From: Candidatus Aminicenantota bacterium
Lineage (GTDB): Bacteria; Acidobacteriota; Aminicenantia; UBA2199
Length of the DNA stretch: 14,120 nucleotides
Assembly (NCBI GenBank): GCA_030639705.1
Contig: DAOWKX010000120.1
Span: 1 to 14,120 of the forward strand
Direction: 5' to 3'
Of this stretch, positions 6,462 to 13,055 are shown one piece after another. Below the pieces are notes generated by a model that ran no database searches, had not been told where the DNA came from, and was given only the letters and a program-made list of their open reading frames with translations. The stretch's first letter is position 1. The number at the start of each line of letters is the position of its first letter. The position numbers and the translations under genes were made by a program.

Positions 6462-7280
6462 TTGATAAAACAGCCCGTATTGATTTCAATTCCTCACGGA
6501 GGGTGGAAAGTAGCAGAAGAAATCAAAGATATCTGGGCGTTATCTCCAGAGGATGCTTTCCACGACGGGGATCCCTTAACTTCTCAGATTTATGATTTTT
6601 CAGATCGAGTAAGTGTTCAAATCATAATGGAATACTACCGGGCCGTGGTTGATCTCAACAGACAGCCTGATGATATTGCTCCTAAAAATCCGGATGGCGT
6701 CATAAAATCCCATACCTGCTATAAGGTTGAAGTTTACAAGCCAAATCGCCTTCCTGATGAGGATTTAAAGAGCATCCTTTTGGAAAAATATTATTTTCCC
6801 TATCATAAACAGCTTCAGAATTGTTTGAAACTTGATGATATCAGGATGGGTTTTGATTGTCACAGCATGGCTGCGGTTTCTCCACCTATTGATGATAATG
6901 TTGGAACACCCAGACCACTGATTTGTCTGGGTAATCTGGGAAATGGCCAGGGTCAGGTGAGTGAACCTCATAATCGTATTACCTGTGACCCCGGGATACT
7001 TCATTTAATGCGGGATGAATTCCTTCGGGTGTTTCAACATGAGGATGTCGATATTGAGATTCCAGCTATCTGCACCATGAATATTCCCTTTGAAGGAGGA
7101 TATATTACCCGACAAATGGGAAATAAAGGATTTCCCTTCATTCAGATTGAGATGAGCCGGGTATTGTATCTTACCGAGCCCTATTTTGATGAGGATACCC
7201 TCCGGGTGGATGAGAAAAGGATTAAAGACTTAAACCAGAAGGTTTGGCAGGTCCTGAAAAACACAGTTATTAATCTATAA
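6462..7280 (+). CDS. N-formylglutamate amidohydrolase family protein
   Basis: Family members are zinc-dependent hydrolases that remove formyl or other acyl groups from amino acids such as glutamate. Typical positions are all visible: ISIPHGG (H12), VVDLNR (D65, N67, R68), GFDCHSMA (D132, H134), GGYITR (212-217) and IQIEMSR (E230, R233). Length (272 aa) is normal. The start is TTG 6462 with AGAGG at 6451-6455, overlapping the previous stop region. It is the last gene of the operon. The classical hutG role in histidine breakdown is unlikely, because no histidine-utilisation gene is nearby. With an ATP-grasp ligase next to it, hydrolysis of an amide bond in a peptide-like compound is more plausible (inference). 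Confidence 0.85.
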   Translation: MIKQPVLISIPHGGWKVAEEIKDIWALSPEDAFHDGDPLTSQIYDFSDRVSVQIIMEYYRAVVDLNRQPDDIAPKNPDGVIKSHTCYKVEVYKPNRLPDEDLKSILLEKYYFPYHKQLQNCLKLDDIRMGFDCHSMAAVSPPIDDNVGTPRPLICLGNLGNGQGQVSEPHNRITCDPGILHLMRDEFLRVFQHEDVDIEIPAICTMNIPFEGGYITRQMGNKGFPFIQIEMSRVLYLTEPYFDEDTLRVDEKRIKDLNQKVWQVLKNTVINL

Positions 7281-7293
7281 ATTAATTTACCCT

Positions 7294-7337
7294 AGACTTT
7301 TTAAATTTCGCACGTTTTTAAAAATTACTAAAAGTCT
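7294..7337. terminator. Long inverted repeat between convergent genes, likely bidirectional terminator
   Basis: AGACTTTT (7294-7301) pairs perfectly with AAAAGTCT (7330-7337). Inside, AATTT (7304-7308) can pair with AAATT (7322-7326). The element lies 13 bases after the stop of the amidohydrolase gene and before the convergent gene ending at 7414. Both flanks are T- or A-rich, which fits termination, but there is no clean poly-T run directly after the stem. Confidence 0.45.
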
Positions 7338-7380
7338 CCCTAATTGTAGTTCAAGTTTATACACTTATACGCACCGAGCA
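7331..7380 (+). repeat. Intergenic dispersed repeat, copy 2
   Basis: Second copy of the element at 6-64, shorter by 8 bases. Its left edge coincides with the right arm of the inverted repeat at 7294-7337. It lies wholly between the two convergent genes. Confidence 0.5.
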
Positions 7381-7413
7381 GGATTGATGAAAAGCTTTGT
7401 GATGCTGAGTGGC

Positions 7414-8091
7414 TCAGAAAATATAAGCTAATTGGATACTGAATTTTTCTATAGTGTCGTTTCGGTTGGAGTATAAGAATATTTTAGCAGTAGGTTCTAA
7501 CATAATATACCTATTTTCTTTTATTTTTATTTTAACCGGAAGTGAAATAATCAATCGGGATTCCAGCAAACCTTTTTGCATTTCATCATACTCTGTCCGT
7601 TGCATGTAGGTCAGACAAGCCGCCACACCGATTGCCGGGTATGCCCGGAGATTTTTTCCCAGTTTGATCTCTTTAAAAAGTAAAATCTGAGGATCTGCAC
7701 TCACTGTAAACTTGGTTACATCTTCCTCCTCTTCAATGGTGGTTAAGGAAGAAAACAGGGATATCCAGAGATTAAAGGTAATGCGGAGTCCGATATTTGA
7801 TTTATTAAAAACGATTGTATGAGCCCACATGGGCCCCAGGGTAAGGTTTTTACCCTTTAAATAGTTTTCTTCGTTATTATAACTATAAAAGTTGACTCCC
7901 CAGCCCAGCTCTGTTTTTTGATTGACAAAGTAGGTATAAAACAATCCCAGATGAGAAACAGTATTGTCAAATAAACTGGAAAACACCACAACTTTGGTTT
8001 TCTCAGCATCATTTTTCTCATTGATCCAGCCGTACTGTAAGAGAGCAGTGGCTAAAAAGAAAAGGAAGAAAAATATCTTTTTATGTTCCAT
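7414..8091 (-). CDS. Putative outer-membrane beta-barrel protein
   Basis: I do not recognise the family. Residues 1-20 (MEHKK then a phenylalanine- and leucine-rich core) look like a signal peptide. The remaining 205 residues have many alternating polar/aromatic stretches typical of beta strands (for example HLGLFYTYFV, GWGVNFYSY, IGLRITFNLWI, FSIQLAYIF), and the chain ends in phenylalanine, the usual signal for beta-barrel insertion by the BAM machinery. A barrel of about eight to ten strands would fit the length. A charged EEEED patch near the middle may be a loop. It has its own promoter, divergent from lexA, and a leader of only about 10 bases without a visible Shine-Dalgarno sequence. 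Function is unknown. Confidence 0.65.
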   Translation of the reverse strand: MEHKKIFFFLFFLATALLQYGWINEKNDAEKTKVVVFSSLFDNTVSHLGLFYTYFVNQKTELGWGVNFYSYNNEENYLKGKNLTLGPMWAHTIVFNKSNIGLRITFNLWISLFSSLTTIEEEEDVTKFTVSADPQILLFKEIKLGKNLRAYPAIGVAACLTYMQRTEYDEMQKGLLESRLIISLPVKIKIKENRYIMLEPTAKIFLYSNRNDTIEKFSIQLAYIF

Positions 8092-8107
8092 GAGAAAATG
8101 AAGCTAT

Positions 8108-8136
8108 ATTATACACAATCAAACCCATAGAGGCAA
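8108..8136 (-). promoter_or_regulatory. Promoter of the outer-membrane protein gene
   Basis: On the minus strand TTGCCT (8136-8131) and TATAAT (8113-8108) are separated by 17 bases. The predicted start near 8101 leaves only about 10 bases before the ATG, so the mRNA may be nearly leaderless. The promoter is back to back with that of lexA, with 25 bases between the two -35 boxes. Confidence 0.65.
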
Positions 8137-8161
8137 AATTTTTTAACGGGAAACTTTTTTG

Positions 8162-8190
8162 TTGACAAACCGGGGAAAGAATGTTATATT
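8162..8190 (+). promoter_or_regulatory. Sigma70-type promoter of lexA-dinB
   Basis: TTGACA (8162-8167) and TATATT (8185-8190) have a 17-base spacer. Hexamers, spacer length and the GTTGACAAA context are the same as in front of the dnaE-like gene at 132-160. Confidence 0.85.
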
Positions 8191-8193
8191 GAT

Positions 8194-8213
8194 AGCGAAC
8201 GAAAGGCGAACAG
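8194..8213 (+). promoter_or_regulatory. LexA-type operator of lexA-dinB (autoregulation)
   Basis: GCGAAC at 8195-8200 and 8206-8211 form the same direct repeat as at 166-185, with one base difference in 20. The site runs right up to the lexA ATG at 8214, and its middle (AAAGG, 8202-8206) is also the only Shine-Dalgarno-like sequence for lexA. Operator and ribosome binding site are therefore fused. Confidence 0.82.
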
Positions 8214-8789
8214 ATGGTGACCCAAAAACAGAAAAAAGTTCTGGAAACCTTAAAAGAAATGGTTCATCAGAAGGGATATTTCCCTACGATCAGAGAAATT
8301 GGCAAGCGCTTGCGGTTGTCCTCTCCTGCAACAGTTCATTCCTACCTGAATCGATTATACCAAAAGGGTATGCTCAAAAAGCAGGGAGGGGGCTGGGAAC
8401 TGGTATCGGATTTTTCATCGGTGCCCCTGATGGGTATCGTTCCCGCAGGTTCTCCTCTTGAGGTGTTTGAGGATCTGGGTGAGGAGGTCAATCTCCCCGA
8501 ATGGATGATGGAAAAAGGGGGAGATATTCTTGCTTTTCGCGTTCAGGGTGAAAGCATGAAGGATGCCTATATCCAGGATGGGGATATTGTTATTGTCAAG
8601 AGAACCGCCGGAGCTGAAAACGGTGAGATGGTAGTGGCATTGCTTTCAGATTCGTCGATTACTCTAAAAAGATTAAAAAAGGAGAATCAGGGGTATTGCC
8701 TGGCTCCTGAAAATCCTGAATATGAAACCATCCGTGATCCGTTTGAGCTGATAGGAAAAGTGGTGGGTGTTTTAAGAAGATACAGATGA
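8214..8789 (+). CDS. lexA: LexA repressor (SOS regulator, self-cleaving)
   Basis: LexA represses SOS genes until RecA filaments on single-stranded DNA trigger its self-cleavage. The 191-residue protein has the N-terminal winged helix (about 24-54, PTIREIGKRLRLSSPATVHS and on), a linker, the Ala78-Gly79 cleavage site in IVPAGSPL, the catalytic serine S114 in GESM, and the catalytic lysine K152 in ITLKRL. All functional parts are intact, so it should be a working, inducible repressor. ATG 8214 is the natural start and lies directly behind the operator. The recognition helix (about 35-46, LSSPATVHSYLN) resembles that of many LexA proteins, yet the operator is a direct repeat rather than the palindrome of E. 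coli or Bacillus. It overlaps dinB by 4 bases, which suggests translational coupling. Confidence 0.95.
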   Translation: MVTQKQKKVLETLKEMVHQKGYFPTIREIGKRLRLSSPATVHSYLNRLYQKGMLKKQGGGWELVSDFSSVPLMGIVPAGSPLEVFEDLGEEVNLPEWMMEKGGDILAFRVQGESMKDAYIQDGDIVIVKRTAGAENGEMVVALLSDSSITLKRLKKENQGYCLAPENPEYETIRDPFELIGKVVGVLRRYR

Positions 8790-9973
8790 TACCCCCTTTT
8801 GTTCTTCACATTGATATTGATGCCTTCTTTGCTGCCGTGGAAGTTATGCTCAGGCCTGGTTTAAAGGGAAAGCCGGTTATCGTGGGGGGGATGCCTGAAG
8901 AAAGGGGAGTGGTATGTACCGCTTCTTACGAAGCCAGAAAATATGGTGTGCATTCCGGAATGGCATTGAGGACAGCTGCCCAAAAATGTCCTTCCGGTGT
9001 TTTTTTGAGAGGCCGCTATCATATTTACAGTCAAATTTCAAAGCGTTTTTTTGATTGTTTGAATCGCCTGGCACCCGGTGTTGAAGGGGTTTCTGTTGAT
9101 GAGGCTTATATTGATTTAAGAGGCATGCAATACTTTTATGCTTCGGTATATGAAATGGCGGAGAAAATAAAAATAGTGGTTGAAAAGGAGATCGGATTGC
9201 GGGTGTCGGCGGGAGTGGGATTTTCAAAACTGGGAGCCAAACTGGCGACCGAAATGGCAAAACCCGGAGGCCTCTTTTTTATTGAGGATGAAAAGACCTT
9301 TTTATCCAATCTCTCGCTGGCCAAAATTCCGGGTATTGGACCCCATACCCTTTTGATTCTTCAGGGGTTGGGAATCGGGAGAGTCAAGGAACTGAAAAAA
9401 ACCTATCCCTCACTGTGGAAAAAACTGATCGGCCCCCATCTTTACTCCAGTACTCGATTTCCCAGGAAAACTCATGGAGAAGCAAAAAGTTTCAGCCGGG
9501 AGACGACATTCCCTGAAGATATTTCTGACCGGGAGATGATCATGTCCCATCTTTCCTATTTGGTCGATCGTTTGTCTCTCTATTTAATTGAACATCATCT
9601 CTTTACCGGCCGGATTGAGATAAAGGTGAGATTCGGTGATTTTTCAACTTTTACCCGGAGGGCCGCCCTGGGGTTTTCGACCCATGGCTATCACAACATG
9701 TGGAAAGTATCATTATTTTTGTTGAATGAACTGCTGAAAAAGAAAAAGTTACCCCTTCGCCTGGTGGGTGCAAAGGTGGAACAAATTTCAAAACAGAGGG
9801 ACATATTGCCCTTTGTTTGCCTGAAAAGTGAAAGATTGAGCCATGGGGTCAGGGATATCAGAGAACGGTTTGGCTTTTCTTCAATTTTTATTGGCAGGGA
9901 ACTGGTTCTGGAAAGAGTATATCCGGTTGAGAGGGAAGGCATCGTTCTCAAGACAGCATCTTTAACAAAATAG
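8786..9973 (+). CDS. dinB: Y-family DNA polymerase (DinB / Pol IV type)
   Basis: A translesion polymerase that copies past damaged bases. The 395-residue protein has the catalytic acids D10 (HIDIDAFFAAVE) and D105/E106 (SVDEAY), with F15 as the likely steric gate against ribonucleotides. It is therefore expected to be active, unlike ImuB, which lacks these acids. Helix-hairpin-helix motifs lie at about 181-197 (IPGIGPH) and the little-finger domain at about 235-345. QRDILPF (337-343) after the little finger is a candidate beta-clamp-binding motif, as in other Y-family enzymes. A further C-terminal tail contains VRDIRERFGFSSIF, a segment seen at the end of many UmuC/ImuB-like proteins. The start overlaps the lexA stop (ATGA), so both are made from one SOS-controlled mRNA. 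Confidence 0.92.
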   Translation: MIPPFVLHIDIDAFFAAVEVMLRPGLKGKPVIVGGMPEERGVVCTASYEARKYGVHSGMALRTAAQKCPSGVFLRGRYHIYSQISKRFFDCLNRLAPGVEGVSVDEAYIDLRGMQYFYASVYEMAEKIKIVVEKEIGLRVSAGVGFSKLGAKLATEMAKPGGLFFIEDEKTFLSNLSLAKIPGIGPHTLLILQGLGIGRVKELKKTYPSLWKKLIGPHLYSSTRFPRKTHGEAKSFSRETTFPEDISDREMIMSHLSYLVDRLSLYLIEHHLFTGRIEIKVRFGDFSTFTRRAALGFSTHGYHNMWKVSLFLLNELLKKKKLPLRLVGAKVEQISKQRDILPFVCLKSERLSHGVRDIRERFGFSSIFIGRELVLERVYPVEREGIVLKTASLTK

Positions 9974-9999
9974 ACTAAATCCAGTCTGAAATTATTCAG
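9972..9999 (+). other. Two overlapping small hairpins after dinB
   Basis: AGACT (9972-9976) pairs with AGTCT (9983-9987), and CTGAA (9986-9990) pairs with TTCAG (9995-9999). They share two bases and overlap the dinB stop. No poly-T tract follows, so a role as a terminator or mRNA end is only possible. Confidence 0.25.
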
Positions 10000-10014
10000 G
10001 ACAATCAATAGCAC

Positions 10015-10042
10015 TTGAATAATTTGAAAAATTGTTTATTAT
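10015..10042 (+). promoter_or_regulatory. Possible promoter of the 982-residue ATP-grasp/receiver gene
   Basis: TTGAAT (10015-10020) and TATTAT (10037-10042) are separated by 16 bases. They lie 32 bases before the ATG at 10075, in the 101-base gap after dinB. No LexA-type repeat is present here, so this gene is probably not in the SOS operon. Confidence 0.4.
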
Positions 10043-10074
10043 AGTGTTTAGAAAAATAAATTTGCGGATCAAAC

Positions 10075-13023
10075 ATGAAATTAGTTAAGGAATATGAACC
10101 TCAGTTCGGGATATTTCATGACTTGATGAAATTCAGGGTGAGGGAGATTTTATTAGTATCCAGTTATTATGATGCCTTTGTTTTGGAAGAGGATGGTCGA
10201 ATCTCAGAAAAAATATTCAGTGAGTATCTGGATTTAAACCTCCGTTTTGTCCCCCGAATCGTCAGGGTATCCAGTGCTGAAGAAGCATTGGACGCATTGA
10301 ATAAAGGGCGCTATGATCTGGTCATCACCATGATGAGAATATCAGACATGGATGTGATAGAATTCGGGAAAAAGGTAAAAGAGCTGAAACCTGAAATACC
10401 GGTGATCCTGTTAACCTATGAGTGGGTTGGAATAGATCTTTTTAGTAAATTGAGAATGTCCAACAGTATTGATAAGATTTTTTTCTGGTCAGGGGATACC
10501 TGTATTCTACTGGCCATTATCAAGTATGTGGAAGATATGAAGAATGTGAGTAAGGATATAAAACTGGGGGTTCAGGTCATTCTTATAGTAGAGGATTCTC
10601 CGAAGTTTTATTCCATGTATCTGCCGGGTATTTATACCGAGATTATGACTCAAACCCGCCTGTTGATTATCGAAGGGGTGAATGATTTACATCGCTTGTT
10701 GCGTATGAGAGCAAGACCTAAAATCCTGATGGCAGAAACCTATGAACAGGGAATGAATCTGTACAATAAATATCGAAACAACCTATTAGGCATTATTTCA
10801 GATGTCGAATTTTTAAGGGGAGGAAAGAAAGACAAAGAGGCGGGATTTAGGTTTGCTAAAAAAGTGCGAAGTGAAATCTCTGATTTACCTATTTTAATTC
10901 AATCGGCCAAGTCCAAAAACAGAGATATGGCCAAAAAGAATGGTCTGGACTTCTTAAACAAAAATTCAGAAAATTTATTACAGGAGTTGGCCCAGTTTAT
11001 CCTAACCAGATTCGGATTCGGGGATTTTGTTTTTCGATATCCCGACGGGAGAGAGGTGGGACGTGCCAGATCACTTCATGAATTTCAGAAGATGATTCAA
11101 ATCATACCCTCGGAGAGCCTGGAATTTCATGCCCGAAGAAATCATATATCGATCTGGCTTAGGGCCAGGACCGAGTTTGAAACGGCTGAAAATTTAAGGC
11201 CAAAAAAGGTTTCAGATTTTCAAAACATTGAAGAGGTCAGAAAATTTATCTTTCAGTCCATTCAGAGTTTAATTGTAAGAAATCAATCGGGTGTGATTAC
11301 TGATTATGGTCCGGCCCGTTTTAATTCGGAACATGCTTTTGTCCGATTGGGTAATGGATCAATGGGAGGTAAAGCCAGAGGAATTGCTTTCCTCAATTCT
11401 CTCCTGGTCAACAGCCCGTTACAAAAAAAATTTAAGGATGTTAATATTCAAACTCCACACACATTTGTTGTTTGCAGCGAGGTATTTGAAAACTTTATTG
11501 AATCCAATAAATTACAGGAATTTGCCATCCAGGAAACAGGTAATGAGATAATTGCTAAAACTTTTATCAAAAAAAAGTTGACCCGGGATATTGTGAATGA
11601 TCTTAGAAACTTATTGAAAAATATTCATTATCAAATTGCTGTCCGATCTTCCAGCCTTCTGGAAGATTCACAGATGCTTCCTTTTGCCGGTCTTTATTCA
11701 ACCTATATGCTTCCCAACAATCATCCGGATATAGAGATAAGGCTGAAGCAATTGTGTATGGCAATAAAGTTGGTTTATGCATCAGTATTTTTCAAATCGC
11801 CCAAAGAGTATGTTAAAAACACAAATTTCCGGATTGAGGAAGAAAAAATGGCTGTGATCATCCAACAGGTAGTCGGACAGAACTTCTCCAATAAGTTTTA
11901 CCCGGTTGTTTCAGGAGTTGCACAGTCGTATAATTTCTATCCCATATCTCACATGGAACCGGAAGATGGAATCGTCCAGCTCGCCCTGGGGTTGGGAACA
12001 ACCATAAGCGAGGGTGCGCAAACCCATAAATTTTCTCCTGAATATCCGGATATGAATCCGCCCTATTCATCACCAGCCGAGTGGGTGCAAAATTCTCAAA
12101 ACTATTTTTATGCACTTGATCTTTCACAGCCCGGGATCAAAGTTGTAGCAGATGAAAAATTCAGTTTGAGGAAACTGGACATCTCCGTTGCTGAAAATGA
12201 CGGTGTGTTGTTTTATGTTGCCAGTACTTTTTCTTCCCAGGATAATGCCATAATGGATAATATTTCAACCAAAGGACCGCGGTTGGTTACATTTGCCAAT
12301 ATCTTGAAGTACAACATTTTTCCCTTAACTGACATTTTAAGAGAATTATTAAAACTTGGCTTTTCTTCATTTGGCTCTCATGTTGAGATTGAATTTGCGG
12401 TTAATTTGTTCAGGGACAAAAAAAAGAAACCTGAATTTTATCTTTTGCAGATCAGGCCGTTGGTGGGGGGAAAAGAACATATAGATGTTGCCTGGGATCA
12501 GGTAAATAAAGATGATATCATCGGACTTTCTAATCATGCCATGGGCAATGGGGTTTACGAGAATATTTATGACCTTGTCTATGTTGACCCGGATACATTT
12601 GATGTTTCCAAAAGCCTTGTCATTGCCCGGGAAATAGGGGAGATCAATCAACTTTTTATTGATAAAGATAAATCGTATGTTTTAATTGGTTTTGGAAGAT
12701 GGGGGACAGCAGATCCCTGGCTGGGAATTCCAGTTGAATGGTATCAAATCTCCAAGGCACGAATTGTCATTGAATCCAACTTAAATGATTTTGTTGTAGA
12801 TCCATCCCAGGGCAGTCATTTTTTTCATAACCTGGTCTCTTTAAAAATAGGATATTTTCATATAAAAAGTAATATTAATGCCGAATTTTTGTCCTGGGAA
12901 TGGATAAAACAACAGCGGGTTGCCAATTCAAAAAAATTCGTTAAGCATATTCGGTTTAAAAAAAATCTCACTGTGAAAATCGATGGAAGACAGTCAAAGG
13001 GTATTTTGTTGAAACCAAATTAG
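10075..13023 (+). CDS. Receiver-domain / PEP-synthase-type ATP-grasp fusion protein
   Basis: The 982-residue protein starts with two receiver-like domains. The first (about 22-155) has lost the phospho-acceptor: the position after DLVIT is M86. The second (about 165-312) keeps DSP near its start (VEDSP, 172-176) and an aspartate at D243 in IISDVEF. A linker domain follows (about 315-410). Residues 420-800 match the ATP-binding domain of pyruvate-phosphate dikinase/PEP synthase: GSMGGKARG (428-436, K433), AVRSSSLLEDS (522-532), PFAGLYSTY (536-544) and LLQIRPL (790-796). The swivelling phosphohistidine domain and the C-terminal PEP/pyruvate domain of true PEP synthases are absent. The last 170 residues hold GFGRWGTADPWLG (872-884) and DPSQGSHFFHNL (909-920), which I recall from long PEP/pyruvate-binding-domain proteins of unknown function. 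It is unlikely to be a PEP synthase; more likely a signal-controlled kinase or phosphotransferase. Confidence 0.75.
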   Translation: MKLVKEYEPQFGIFHDLMKFRVREILLVSSYYDAFVLEEDGRISEKIFSEYLDLNLRFVPRIVRVSSAEEALDALNKGRYDLVITMMRISDMDVIEFGKKVKELKPEIPVILLTYEWVGIDLFSKLRMSNSIDKIFFWSGDTCILLAIIKYVEDMKNVSKDIKLGVQVILIVEDSPKFYSMYLPGIYTEIMTQTRLLIIEGVNDLHRLLRMRARPKILMAETYEQGMNLYNKYRNNLLGIISDVEFLRGGKKDKEAGFRFAKKVRSEISDLPILIQSAKSKNRDMAKKNGLDFLNKNSENLLQELAQFILTRFGFGDFVFRYPDGREVGRARSLHEFQKMIQIIPSESLEFHARRNHISIWLRARTEFETAENLRPKKVSDFQNIEEVRKFIFQSIQSLIVRNQSGVITDYGPARFNSEHAFVRLGNGSMGGKARGIAFLNSLLVNSPLQKKFKDVNIQTPHTFVVCSEVFENFIESNKLQEFAIQETGNEIIAKTFIKKKLTRDIVNDLRNLLKNIHYQIAVRSSSLLEDSQMLPFAGLYSTYMLPNNHPDIEIRLKQLCMAIKLVYASVFFKSPKEYVKNTNFRIEEEKMAVIIQQVVGQNFSNKFYPVVSGVAQSYNFYPISHMEPEDGIVQLALGLGTTISEGAQTHKFSPEYPDMNPPYSSPAEWVQNSQNYFYALDLSQPGIKVVADEKFSLRKLDISVAENDGVLFYVASTFSSQDNAIMDNISTKGPRLVTFANILKYNIFPLTDILRELLKLGFSSFGSHVEIEFAVNLFRDKKKKPEFYLLQIRPLVGGKEHIDVAWDQVNKDDIIGLSNHAMGNGVYENIYDLVYVDPDTFDVSKSLVIAREIGEINQLFIDKDKSYVLIGFGRWGTADPWLGIPVEWYQISKARIVIESNLNDFVVDPSQGSHFFHNLVSLKIGYFHIKSNINAEFLSWEWIKQQRVANSKKFVKHIRFKKNLTVKIDGRQSKGILLKPN

Positions 13024-13055
13024 ATTCTGTTTATAAGCTGTATAATAAAGGTATC

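Noticed and set aside
6462..7280. hutG in a histidine-degradation operon
   Set aside because: No hutH, hutU or hutI is present; the neighbours are an ATP-grasp ligase and a coiled-coil protein. The family call is kept without the symbol.
8786..9973. ImuB (inactive Y-family accessory protein)
   Set aside because: The catalytic residues D10, D105 and E106 are all present, so it is called an active DinB-type polymerase.
10075..13023. Phosphoenolpyruvate synthase (ppsA)
   Set aside because: Only the ATP-binding domain is present. I could not find the TSHAA-type phosphohistidine motif or the PEP-binding C-terminal domain.
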